Origin: Priapulus caudatus
Lineage: Eukaryota > Priapulida > Priapulimorpha > Priapulimorphida > Priapulidae
DNA: 25,003 nt
Assembly: GCF_000485595.1 (NCBI RefSeq)
Contig: NW_014577661.1
Coordinates: forward strand, 55,056-80,058
Reading direction: 5' to 3'
The notes under the pieces are model-generated. The model was given only the letters and a program-made list of their open reading frames with translations. It had not been told where the DNA came from and did no database searches. The translations under genes and the position numbers were made by a program. Each line of letters starts with the position of its first letter. Within the stretch, counting starts at the first letter, position 1. This document shows positions 1 through 9,438 of the stretch, piece after piece.

Positions 1-80
1 CAATCCATCCCGATCCCACCATCCCATCCCATTTCCCATCCCAGTCCCATTCCGCGTCCCATCGCCATCGATCCCATCCC
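1..80. repeat. CCCAT pentanucleotide array, cut by left edge
   Basis: Degenerate CCCAT/CCATC units run from the first base to about 80, where A/T-rich DNA takes over abruptly. The array probably continues outside the window. Its motif is the reverse complement of the GGGAT array at 5171-5400. Confidence 0.85.
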
Positions 81-224
81 AAAGCTAGAAAAATAATAGA
101 AATAAAAGTAAAAGACATAAAAATAAAAAATGATTATAAAGTTAAATAAATAATAAATTAATATATTATTGAAATTTAATTAAAAATTAAAAATAATACT
201 ATACTCAAAGAGTAAGTAAAGGGC
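81..224. other. A/T-rich spacer
   Basis: Almost pure A/T sequence with many AAATAA-type words and no open frame. It separates the CCCAT array from ordinary mixed-composition DNA. No function can be assigned. Confidence 0.7.
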
Positions 225-960
225 GAAAAAGGCAAAAACAGTGCAACAAGATCCGCAGCTAGCTGGGACTGCGAACCCGAAGCGCGCTGCTAGGAGACGA
301 ACTGTTCTAGCGATTACGTTACTGCACCGTTAATCGGTATACTAGACGTCCGCATTTTATACAGAGAGTGATCGCGCCATGGACGAGTCGCGGAAAAAGT
401 CGGTCACGTGGTCGCCTGGGACGACACTGTTTCAAAATGGATCACGCACGGCTATAGGTCGAAGAACCAAGTGTACAAATTAACATTGATCCATTATGCG
501 CCGCAAAACGATTTTGAGTTAAATTTCTAAGAAATCTAGATACACTAGACAACAGTGATCCTTAGCTATAATCTCTGGTTAATATTTGAGTTTATTGAAG
601 CACGATTAGTCAATTAATATACGGCCATTGTTACAGCGCCTATCCCCATACAGCGCTGGTATCATTAAGCGGCAGCCGCGTGAGGATCCATGTTTGGAAA
701 GCAAATGGCGTCAAATCTGAGTTGCGCCAACTCTCTGTATCAAAGGACTCTAGGGATATCACAACATGGATTCACACGTAACGTGAATGTTCATCTGTAC
801 GCACCGCCATCTATTGATGAATCGAATTGTTATCAACTTTTTACTTTTTACTTTTGTTAAATGTTTGTTTAGCAGAACCACCTGCCCAGACCGTCTCATC
901 GCCCTCGAAAATTTGCATCCAGATCGCTTCGGCGGCTTTGGCCGCGGCATAGGGCGACAA
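225..960. other. Unique non-coding stretch
   Basis: Mixed-composition DNA without clear repeats or a convincing reading frame. It contains an isolated CACGTG E-box word near 404, which chance can explain. Short open frames at its right end run straight into the CATA array and are not credible genes. Confidence 0.5.
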
Positions 961-2123
961 CATACGATACATACCATACATTACATACAACATTACATCA
1001 TACATGACATGCATGCATGCATACATACATACATACATACATACATACTCCATACACATACATACATACATACATACATAGCATACATACATACATACAT
1101 ACATATCAACCTACATATCAATACATAGCACGATACATACAACACACATATATACACTACATACAGTTACCATACATACATCTACATACATACATACCAA
1201 TACATACATACATACATTGCATGCCATGCATGCTGCATGCATGCATGACATGCATGCTATGCCTGCATACGTACGTAACCGTTACGTACGTACGTACGTA
1301 CGACATACATACATTAATCATACATTATACATACATACATACTACTACATCATACATACATACATACATACATACATAACATACATACAGACATACATCA
1401 CATTACATACATACATACTACATACATACATCATACATACATACCACCATACAATACCATACCGATAGCATACATACATACATACATACAATACCATACA
1501 TACATACATACATACATACATCACATACATTACATTACATACATACTACACTACATACATGCATAATACATATCATCTAACATACATACCATACATTACA
1601 TAACATCATCATACATACGATACATACTACTACATACATACATACAATAATACATACATACATACATAACATACATACTACATAACATACATCACATACA
1701 TACATACGTACATACATACATACATACATAACATACATACTCATACATACAGTTACACTACATTACCATACATACATACATAACATACATACATACCATA
1801 CATACATTACATAATACATACATACATACATACATACTACCATAACATCACATACAGTACATACGATTAACATACATACATACCATACATACTACATACA
1901 TCACTACATACAACATACATACATCTACACTCACGATACATCATACATACATACATACATACATACATTACATACCAATATACATACTACTACATACATT
2001 ACATACCATAGCATAACATACATACATACATAACATACATACATACATACATACATAGCATACATACTAATTACATACATACTACATACTTACCATACAA
2101 TAACATACTATGCATACATACAT
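961..2123. repeat. CATA tetranucleotide array (about 1.2 kb)
   Basis: Long runs of CATA are broken every few units by one- to three-base changes (CATAACATAC, CATACTAC, CATTACATAC). All apparent proteins here are repeats of Tyr, Ile, His and Thr on the plus strand or Met, Tyr, Val and Cys on the minus strand, so none is real. The interruptions may be genuine decay or uncorrected sequencing indels. A CATG/ACGT island at 1217-1302 breaks the pattern. Confidence 0.97.
1217..1302. repeat. Self-complementary CATG and ACGT island inside the CATA array
   Basis: The motif changes from CATA to CATG (1217-1266) and then to ACGT (1268-1302). Both are palindromic tetramers. A 12-bp perfect inverted repeat, 1268-1279 against 1281-1292, has a single-base centre at 1280, so this part could extrude as a cruciform. 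Confidence 0.85.
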
Positions 2124-2749
2124 CACGACTGACAATATGATTAGATATTCCGCGATCGTTGTCGGCAGTGTCGTCGCCGTCAATTCATCCATCGCTCAGC
2201 CGTCACCGCTGGCGTCATGAGTCTTTGAACCTCTCCTCTGCTGACATTTACCTTCTTCCTTTCCATCTTTCCGCGATACTCTCCTCTTCCGTAAATTCTT
2301 AGTGGATTTGTGTATTCTAATCTTCTAGTGTGGAAAGGAATGCTGTCGCGATTGGAAATTTTTGACGCCGCAACAAAATGCTTCTGAAGACCTAGCTATT
2401 AGCGTCTCCACCGTTGCCATCAGATCACAGCGCACGGACAGATGCGCCTCTTCGGTCGCAATAGCACAAAAGGATTTTGCGAAGGAGAAGGTTTTTTTAA
2501 ACTCCTCGTCGCTCTACGCGAAAGAATGTCGCGACTTTATTGCCGAGGGGGCATATTAAATGCCATTCATGTAGCCTAGCGCGCGAGTGCCGCGGTCAGG
2601 AGAGCGGCGCGGGCCAAACGCCCAGCCAATGCGCACGGAAAATACTGAAAGTCTTTTCGAAGTCCGGTCGGACTATAATTCTTGGCGCAGCGCGCTAGAG
2701 ATTTACACGACACTAAGCACCGCAATGACTGCACGACATCGTGGCGCGA
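2124..2749. other. Unique non-coding stretch
   Basis: Mixed sequence with no array. The only open frame (2362-2559, plus, 65 residues) has no recognisable domain, no splice or promoter context that I can identify, and a length expected by chance. Around 2580-2640 the DNA is rich in G, C and CpG. Confidence 0.5.
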
Positions 2750-3456
2750 GGCTGCTGTGAGATACAGCAGATGCTGGTGAGTGCTGGGAGGATGCTGTCC
2801 GGGGATGCCTGAGCGGTTGCTGGGGATTCTGTGGATACAGAGATGCTAGCTGATGCTGTGGGGTGCTGCGGGGATGCTGCGGGAATGCTGAGGGGAATGC
2901 TGGAGGATCGCTGTTGGATGACAGGTATGGCTTAGTGATGCTGGGGGATGCCGGCGGGCGATGCTGAGGGGATGCTGGGGGATTCTGTCCATTACAGAAG
3001 ATAGCTGCGGGATTGCTGGGCGCGTGCGTGCGGCGATGCTGGGCGGATGCTGGATGGAGTGCTGTGGCTACAGAAGGATGCTAGTGACTGCTCGGCGGAT
3101 CGCTGCGGATGCTGAGGGTGATGCTGGGGGATTCTGTTAGATACAAAGATGCTGGGGAAAGCTTTGGGGATGACTTTGACGGACGCCTTGCGCGGACTTG
3201 TTTGTGGGGATGCTGGGGGATGCTGAATGATGCTGCGAACGATACGCGGCGATGGTAAAGAAATTCTGGGCTACTCTCGGATATGCTTAGGAATGCTGCG
3301 TATAGTGGCGATGCTGGCTGAGGCTATGCCGCGCGCGGGGAGCTGTTTAGGCATGCGAAAATTCTGGGCCGAGTGAAATGCGATTAAGGGAGCTGGGAAA
3401 GTGATGAGAGCGCTAAGAGATGCTAAGGGGGATGCTAGAAAAGTCGCTAAGATCTG
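2750..3456. repeat. GATGCTG-rich minisatellite with roughly 75-bp second-level period
   Basis: The word GGGGATGCTG and close variants recur at about 10-bp intervals. Superimposed is a longer module, approximately GATTCTGTGGATACAGAGA followed by GATGCTGG. It starts near 2750, 2825, 2906, 2981, 3059 and 3130, a spacing of 71-81 bp, with weaker copies near 3195 and 3261. The right end decays gradually. No coding frame is conserved across units. Confidence 0.85.
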
Positions 3457-3669
3457 GCGTCATCTGTGAATCATCTATTGTGGTTCAAGCGGCTGTGTCG
3501 TGATGAAGGGCTTTGTCACCCATCCTGTATTGCTGCGCGAACCCTGATCATTTCACTTCGACTGCTAAAGTATTAAGGCAATTGCCTTGTTGCATTCATC
3601 AAACAATTGCCTGCTGGACCGCCATTCGATCGCCCGCAGACGCCGGCACTGTCCAATGCTTATCGTTCA

Positions 3670-3985
3670 GCACATCGCCGTTCAACCATCGCACCACTAC
3701 TGTCCACCGCCAGGCACCACCCGTCATCGCCGGCCACACCAGGCACACGACCACCGCTGAATCCTGCTGCGGCCGCCACCCGACCGCCACCGATTACTGG
3801 CACCACCACCGCCCCGCCACCACCATCATTCACCATCACCAGCAAGTAGCAGCAGCAGCAGCCAGCCACTACACACCACCACTTCCCTCCTCCTCCTCCT
3901 CACTCATCCCCTCCTCCACTCCTCCTCCTTCCTCCTCCTCTCTTCTCCTACTCCTCCTCTTACCTCCTACTCCTCCTTCCTACCC
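3670..3985. repeat. CAC/CCG trinucleotide tract followed by TCC tract
   Basis: CACCAC and CCGCCA words dominate 3670-3840, a short AGC run lies near 3850, and then TCC/CTCCTC takes over to 3985. The open frames here are Pro/His/Ser/Thr homopolymer-like on the plus strand and Gly/Val-rich on the minus strand, as expected from the repeat. A perfect CCCCCGGGGG palindrome sits at the right border. Confidence 0.85.
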
Positions 3986-4329
3986 CCGGGGGCCGGCGTA
4001 TTATTCCCCGGGCGGTTAAAAGCAGCCGGCGCCTATGTTTTTTAATGTAAAACTGATGCTTTGCAGCGGCGGACGGCCGGAGGCGCTCCGAAGTCTGTTT
4101 AATTAGCGTCAGATCAGCATCAGGGTACCCACACAGTCAAGCGCATCTCAACGACAGATGATTAGTGTGGCATGTTCGAATCCATCATTTACGACACCGG
4201 GGTAAAGGTGTAGTCCAACTATGCAATACGCGCACTACTCGATAATGTAATGATATGACTAATCGCATAAAATGTAACGATGAAATACGAATTAATCAAT
4301 GCACACTGTTAACTGTATCCTTCTGTCGT
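3986..4329. other. Unique non-coding stretch
   Basis: No array and no credible open frame. It contains a GTTCGAATCC word near 4173 that resembles a tRNA B box, but the required T-arm pairing and A-box spacing are absent. Confidence 0.45.
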
Positions 4330-4830
4330 GCGGGTTCGTGTCTCGGTTTACTCAATAGTTCTTACTTGTTAGTGATTTGTGCGGTCCCTGTCTCGGTACT
4401 CATAGTTCCTACGTGTTAGTGGGTGGGTGTCTCAAGGTTACTCACATGACTCTTACTTAATGTGTTAGTGGTTTGGTCGTCGCTCGAGTTACTATTACAT
4501 CTCTTACTTGCTTAGTGTTTGTGTCTCGGTTACTTAACATCTCTTACTTGGTTAGTGGTTCTGTGTCGTCGGTTTACTCACATCTCTTACTTGTTAGTGG
4601 TTTTGGTGTCTGTCTCGGTATACTTACATCTGCTTACTTCGTTAGTGGTTTTGTGTCGTCCGGTTACTTAACATTCTCTTACTTGTTAGCTGAGTTTTGT
4701 GTTCTGTCTGCAGGTTACTTCTCCATCTTTTACTTGTTATGTTTTGGTCGTCTGTCCTCGAGTTACTTTACATCTCTTTCTTGTTAGAGGTCTTGCTGTC
4801 TCGTTACTCACAACTCTTATACTTCTCAGA
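4330..4830 (+). repeat. Satellite of copy A (about 46-bp spacing, 40-bp consensus)
   Basis: CTTACTT-type anchors occur near 4361, 4408, 4452, 4503, 4543, 4586, 4633, 4678, 4728 and 4776. Differences between units are mostly single extra bases. The same unit in copy B is exactly 40 bp. Confidence 0.85.
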
Positions 4831-5160
4831 GCGTTTAGTGACTATGTTACTCACCATCTACGCTGTTTCAACGGATTGGCGGTCTCGCTGACTCACAGCT
4901 AACAACGACTTCGGTGTCACATGTTTACTCAGAGTTGTTGGCTGTCAGTGGTTTCGCATCGCCACCCGACTGGTGAAGGTCATCGAATTTAATAAGAAAC
5001 AGAAAATATATATTTGTTTTCGGAATTATGCGTGGACTAACCGGATGGTTTATGCGATCACACATTGTTCACGATGCGGGACCAATCGCCTGCTGCAACG
5101 TATCGCGCCCGTACAGTGCCCACACATTGACTTATTTTCTCACTGATACCGCAGTCTTGC
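4330..5160 (+). mobile_element. Unnamed interspersed repeat, copy A, with internal satellite
   Basis: This segment matches the reverse complement of 7444-7908. From left to right it has about eleven units of a satellite (4330-4830) built around TCTTACTTGTTAGTGGTTTG and CTCGGTTACTCACAT. A non-repetitive body follows, ending at GCAGTCTTGC (5160). Shared body words include GACTAACCGGATGG and TTATGCGATCAC. Units here are 40-51 bp apart, against exactly 40 bp in copy B. The copy ends about 10 bp before a GGGAT array. I see no transposase or reverse transcriptase, so it would be non-autonomous. The resemblance to Helitron-derived repeats with internal tandem cores (as described in bivalves) is inference from architecture only. 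The family is not recognised. Confidence 0.75.
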
Positions 5161-5170
5161 CATCTCACCC

Positions 5171-5424
5171 TACATGGGATGGGATGCGGTGCGATGGCAT
5201 GGGATGGCATGGCATGGGATGGCATGGCATGGCATGGCATGGAATGGAATGTCATGGAATGGCATGAAATGGAATGGGATGCGATGAGATGGGATGGGAT
5301 GGAATGGGATGGGATATTGGATGGGATGTGGGATGGGATGGGATGGGATGCGGTGCAATGGGATGGGATGGGATGGCATGGAATGGGATGGATGGATGGA
5401 TGCATGGATAGATAGATAGTTAGA
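5171..5424. repeat. GGCAT/GGGAT pentanucleotide array grading into ATGG and ATAG
   Basis: GGCAT and GGAAT pentamers dominate on the left and GGGAT in the middle. The last 35 bases change to GGATGGATGG and then GATAGATAGATAG. The array begins within about 10 bp of the end of interspersed copy A. Repeated Met-Gly-Trp or Ser-His-Pro-Ile frames are repeat translations. Confidence 0.95.
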
Positions 5425-5699
5425 TTTTTTGGGGTATTTTCCTTTCAACCAAGCGGTCACCAACTGATTAACGCCACAGATTTCCGCGGGCAATGCCGGG
5501 TATCCCGCTATCACTGATAAAATAGCGGAAACGGCATTAGCGACGTTATATGCCTTGTTGAATAACGACAAAACAGCAACAGTAGGTGAATTCATCCCAG
5601 GGACATCGCACCTCTCACTTCACATTGCTGCCATCAGCGCCACCATAGAGACAGCATTCACACTTGCCAGGGGAAGCCCACGAGGGGGCACACGCAGAG
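5425..5699. other. Unassigned non-repetitive island
   Basis: About 170 bp (5425-5595) has no repeat character and reads as protein-like sequence on both strands. The minus frame begins with ATG at 5595 (MNSPTVAVLSLFNKAY...) and runs into the GGGAT array. The plus frame (…AGYPAITDKIAETALATLYA…) is open after a TGA at 5465. I recognise neither. It may be chance, a fossil gene fragment or inserted DNA. Confidence 0.3.
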
Positions 5700-5814
5700 G
5701 GAGAGACATACAGACAGTAAGGGAGAGAGAGAAAAAAGACAAGAGAGAAAGAGAGAGAGAAGGGGAGAAAGAAAAGAGACGAGAGAGAGAAAAAGAGAAG
5801 GGGAGCGAGAGAAA

Positions 5815-5879
<65 letters not shown>
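5700..5879. repeat. GA dinucleotide array
   Basis: A purine tract of GAGAGA with AAAAG and GGGGAG interruptions ends in about 55 bp of pure GA. The Arg-Glu or Ser-Leu frames through it are repeat translations. Confidence 0.97.
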
Positions 5880-5881
<2 letters not shown>

Positions 5882-6149
5882 AGCGGCGTCAGAGAAGTTG
5901 CATCCGTTGCGAATATAAAAGTAAGGAAAACTACAGACGCATTTTCTGCAAAACGAAATGTTCTCTTTCTGCGATAACGATGCAAAGTTAGGTCGTGCGT
6001 GTGTATTTTACGAGCCCACGGGGTGGATTTAAACGCAAGTACGAGTTAAAGAATGATCTTAACAACCACTCTGGCATTCCGGGATTCTTCAATTCTGACA
6101 AACACCCCTGGCTGCATTATCATCATCCACATCGCAAATTTCCGGTATA
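5880..6149. other. Unique non-coding stretch
   Basis: Mixed-composition DNA between the GA array and the GT/GC tract. Short open frames on both strands show no motif or domain that I recognise. Confidence 0.45.
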
Positions 6150-6255
6150 TATACATGTGGGTGTGCGTGCGTGCGCGCTTGCGTGTTAGCGCGTGCGCAT
6201 GTATGTACGTGCGTTCGTTCGTGTCTGTGTGCGCGCGCGAGTGTGTGCGCGCGTT
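6150..6255. repeat. Alternating purine-pyrimidine GT/GC tract
   Basis: A run of TGTG, TGCG and CGCG words, with short GTAC and TTCG interruptions, gives an almost continuous purine-pyrimidine alternation of about 100 bp. Such sequence can adopt Z-DNA under negative supercoiling (established knowledge). Any biological role here is not shown. Confidence 0.8.
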
Positions 6256-6763
6256 CTGGAAAAACTGCTCCCTGCAGCACAAAATGATATCGGTGCCACT
6301 GCGAATTTTTATAATGACTTAGATACATACAATATAGATAGATGCTAACATACATGCATATTTAAACAATGCTGCGATACATGCTTTCGCCATCGGGGCT
6401 GCCATCGGGGCTTTCGACATCGTCGTAGATTTGAGTATAAGCCATACACCGCGCTCCCCCTCTCTCTGTTCACGGTATATCACGTAATCATCATTATCAC
6501 TTGATCATATTCAACACGCTTGTACCTAATATAGCGACATGCACATGCGTCGCGTGCGTGTCGGTGTCGGTATCACGCATCCGTGTCCGCGACAGGGAGT
6601 AACGTGCGCGGATAATACAGCTCTGATGGCGACGACAAGAGCGTCGACAGATCGAGTCACATGCACTCGCCTTCATCTTTACGTTCTTTTCACGCGTCTG
6701 CTTTCGCGCGCGCGCATCTATCTCTCCGTCGATATTGCAAAACCTATTATGGCTTCGTGAATA
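6256..6763. other. Unique non-coding stretch
   Basis: No array of note apart from short GATA and CATG words near 6340. Open frames of 60-90 codons occur on both strands and overlap one another, which is the pattern of chance. No gene is supported. Confidence 0.45.
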
Positions 6764-7215
6764 AGAGGACAACGGAGATGGGAAGGAGAGGGGGGAAGCA
6801 GCGCAAGGGGGAGGCGAGGGAGAGGGGCGACGCACAACGACGCACAACTGCCGCGAGCAAGCACGCGGGGAAGAGGAGGAAGAAGGGGGAGATGATGTAG
6901 GGAAGAGGGGAGGCGAAGCAGAGGGATGTAATAAAGCACGGTTGTCATGGGCAAGCATACGGAAGGCGGGAATGAGGAGCAGCAGACACAGCTGGAGGTG
7001 GAGGAGGATGAGGGGTAGGGAAGAAGCCATGCATAGGCGCAAATTAAGCTACCGTCGGCAGTCAGACGAAGAAGACGAGAAGGAGGAGAAGGAGCATGCG
7101 GAAGAGGCGAAAGGAGAGGAGGAGGATGACGATAATGAAAGGAGTGAATGAGAGGAGGATGAGGAGGATTAGCGGTAGAGAGAGGCAGGAGGAGGAGGAG
7201 GAGGAGGAGGAGGAA
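6764..7215. repeat. Long purine (GGA/GAG) tract
   Basis: For about 450 bp the plus strand is strongly G/A-biased with many GGAGGA and GGGGAG words. It ends in about nine consecutive GGA/GAG triplets near 7188-7213. The minus frames are Leu/Ser/Pro-rich and the plus frames Glu/Lys/Arg-rich, as the repeat dictates. Mirror-symmetric purine tracts can form triplex (H-) DNA. Confidence 0.75.
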
Positions 7216-7443
7216 CAATGTAATGACGTGCGGTAACCGTTAACAAGCGCACGCGGCAAACCTCTACTTCCACTCCTAATTTCACGCGTGCGGCGCTCTC
7301 CGTCTCATACCATTGCATGCAACATTAGCTAACCACATTTACTCAGCCAGCCTTTAAAAGTTGGTGAAGGAATCTTTCCACGGGTTTTGTACGCTTAGAA
7401 ACTTTCCGGCCGGCAAGTAAACTCCGGTCTGCACGCGGGCAAA

Positions 7444-7908
7444 GCAAGACTGCGTTACAGTGAGAAAATAATCAATGTGTGCACTGTACGGCGCGATACG
7501 TGCACACGATGGTCCCGGATCGTGAACAATGGTGATCGCATAAACCATCCGGTTAGTCCAGATTAATTCCGAACAAATATAATTTTCTGTTTTTATTAAA
7601 TCGATGACTTCACCAGCGGGTGGCGATGGTGTGGTCAGGTGGGGGGGGGGGGCGCGAACAGCAGAGGCAAAACACGAAACCACTGACAAGCAACAACTTT
7701 GAGTAACATTGACACCAAGTCGTGTTAGCTGTGAGTCAGCGAGACACCCAATCCGTGAAACAGCTAGATGTGAGTAACATAGTCACTAAACCTCTGAGAA
7801 GTATAAGAGTTGTGAGTAACCGAGACACCAAACCACTAACAAGTAAGAGATGTGAGTAACCGAGACACCAAACCACTAACAAGTAAGAGATGAAAGTAAC
7901 CGAGACAG
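7444..7908 (-). mobile_element. Unnamed interspersed repeat, copy B, inverted relative to copy A
   Basis: Read on the minus strand, this repeats copy A in the same order: satellite (7908 to about 7780), then the body to GCAGTCTTGC (ending at 7444). Two satellite units, 7811-7850 and 7851-7890, are identical 40-mers. The body carries an extra stretch of roughly 48 bp (about 7627-7674), absent from copy A, that includes a 12-base G homopolymer at 7641-7652. From 7444 to 7626 this copy is 183 bp, while the matching part of copy A (4959-5160) is 202 bp. A minus-strand open frame covers much of the body but is not conserved in frame with copy A, so I do not call it a gene. Confidence 0.78.
7811..7890 (-). 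repeat. Two identical 40-bp satellite units of copy B
   Basis: 7811-7850 and 7851-7890 are the same 40 bases and establish the true period of the satellite. Diverged partial units flank them on both sides. Confidence 0.95.
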
Positions 7909-7928
7909 ACACTCTGGCGCAATGCGTG

Positions 7929-8032
7929 TTGAGATAACGAGAAAGAGAAAGTGGGAAAGGGAGGACAAAGAGTGTGAGAGAAAAAGTGTAAGAGTGAGAG
8001 AGAAAGAGGGAGTGCCGGAGAAACGGAGAAAA
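7929..8032. repeat. Short purine-rich GAGA/GTGAGAG tract
   Basis: GAGAAAGAGAAAG and GTGAGAGAGAAAG words make a degenerate purine tract immediately outside copy B of the interspersed repeat. Overlapping open frames on both strands are compositional. Confidence 0.7.
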
Positions 8033-8694
8033 GGAGCCGTGCTGATCAGACAAATAGAACCACAGACCATGGATCATATCATGGCTCATGACCGCCATCG
8101 ACGTTTTTCTTCATGGCGACTCACAGAAACGCTACGTTATCGCGAAACGCCGTAAGGACGCGTTTTTCGTTACCGGACTTCGGAAAACCAATTAGATTTC
8201 GCACGAGGCGCTCCGAGCCTCTTATCATACTGTTCTTCATGTCGTCTGCGGTAAAGTCCATGACGACTTCAACAAGCGATTATAGTTTTTTTCGTTAGAC
8301 GCGCCAAGGTCACTGCTCACCCGTCAGTGATGACAGCGGCCGAGAGAAGGCAAGCATGCATGCATTCGTGCAACACTGCATTCGACCTTAAGAAGAATCC
8401 GAAGCGGGAATTGCCCTTAGATGTCGGATTGATTTTTTATAGATATATACGAGCAGCTGAATGCGTCGTGTATATAGCCTAGAATATGCGCGTGAATGGA
8501 ATTTGCACGAGTCGCTTGGATGACGAAATTCTAAACAGTGTCTTTCATCCCTGCCGACGCCGCGGCCGCGGACTACGTATTTGCGGTGTTTCCTGCGACC
8601 ACACACGGATCACGAATCTGATGGAATTACGGGAACGGACTGGGAAGAACGCTGATGTAGCAGCAAGAACACCAAGATGTCGCCACTAAGAATC
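8033..8694. other. Unique non-coding stretch
   Basis: Mixed composition. Short open frames (8113-8298 plus, 8388-8606 minus, 8486-8689 plus) overlap and show no recognisable domain. A small GAGGC/GCCTC hairpin lies near 8204-8220. No gene is supported. Confidence 0.45.
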
Positions 8695-8785
8695 GCCTAT
8701 AAGAATCGTAGGAACGTAAGAATCGTAACGTAAGAACGTAACGTAACGTAACGTAGCGTAGCGTAACGTAAGAACGTAAGAATAA
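8695..8785. repeat. AACGT pentanucleotide array
   Basis: GTAACGTAACGTAACGTA in the centre is flanked by variants with AAGAACGTAAGAA and GTAGCGTAGCG. The CpG in every unit is notable for an animal microsatellite. Confidence 0.9.
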
Positions 8786-8795
8786 TATTGTAGAA

Positions 8796-8865
8796 TCGTC
8801 TGTAGGTGTCGCTGCGTGCAAAGAAAACGGGAATAGTTGTGTAAGGTCGCCTGTAGGTGTCGCTG
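8796..8865. repeat. Direct repeat TCG[T/C]CTGTAGGTGTCGCTG
   Basis: The 19-base word occurs at 8796-8814 and 8847-8865, 51 bp apart, with one difference. A shorter related word (AATCGCCTATAAG) precedes the AACGT array near 8690, so the array is embedded in related sequence, possibly a decayed interspersed repeat. Confidence 0.7.
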
Positions 8866-9370
8866 AGAGAAGCTATTACGTGGATATAGGAAAACATGTC
8901 GTACGGAGCATCCTGCTTATGAATGTATGCCACATCCCGCGTGTGCTATTTTATCGCTATACACCGATGCGTTTCCGTTTATCGTCGGAGCGTTGTTAAC
9001 AATAGTTGGACTGATGAAGCGACGGATGCGGGGCATATGGCTGTTATATGACAAACGGAGAGCTTGTGACGACGATGTGACCTTATTTGCTGTGAAAGCC
9101 TAGTAAACAGCGAGTACGCGGTGACCGGAGATGGCATATTAACAACTATAGGCCAGTACGTCACCATTGCAGCTATAGCGTCAATAACTGCGGTACTGTA
9201 ACAAGCATGAATTATGCAATTATTTCTATCGCTTCCTCCTTGCCGCCTATTTATCTATCTATGTATCTTTCATCGCATGCGTGCTCTAACATATAGATTC
9301 CTGCCAACCTCAAAGTGACCGCTGTCAGACACGTGATGTTGGTAAATGCTCTCCCATTCTCTCTCTTCCT
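8866..9370. other. Unique non-coding stretch
   Basis: Mixed composition, without an array apart from a short CTAT-type run near 9250. No open frame stands out. Confidence 0.45.
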
Positions 9371-9438
9371 CTCTATATCTCTTCCCGCTCTATATCTCTC
9401 CCCTCTCTATATCTCTCCCTTCTCTATATCTCTCCACT
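9371..9438. repeat. 17-bp minisatellite, four units
   Basis: Units begin at 9371, 9388, 9405 and 9422, all exactly 17 bp, with consensus CTCTATATCTCTCCCCT. Only the last few bases of each unit vary. Overlapping open frames here are repeat-derived. Confidence 0.92.

Noticed and set aside
4104-4190. tRNA or tRNA-derived SINE (TAGCGTCAG as A box, GTTCGAATCC as B box)
   Set aside because: The boxes are about 68 bp apart instead of about 44, and the stem around GTTCGAATCC does not pair.
7811-7890. CRISPR-like direct repeats
   Set aside because: The 40-mers abut with no spacers, and the window is eukaryotic in character.
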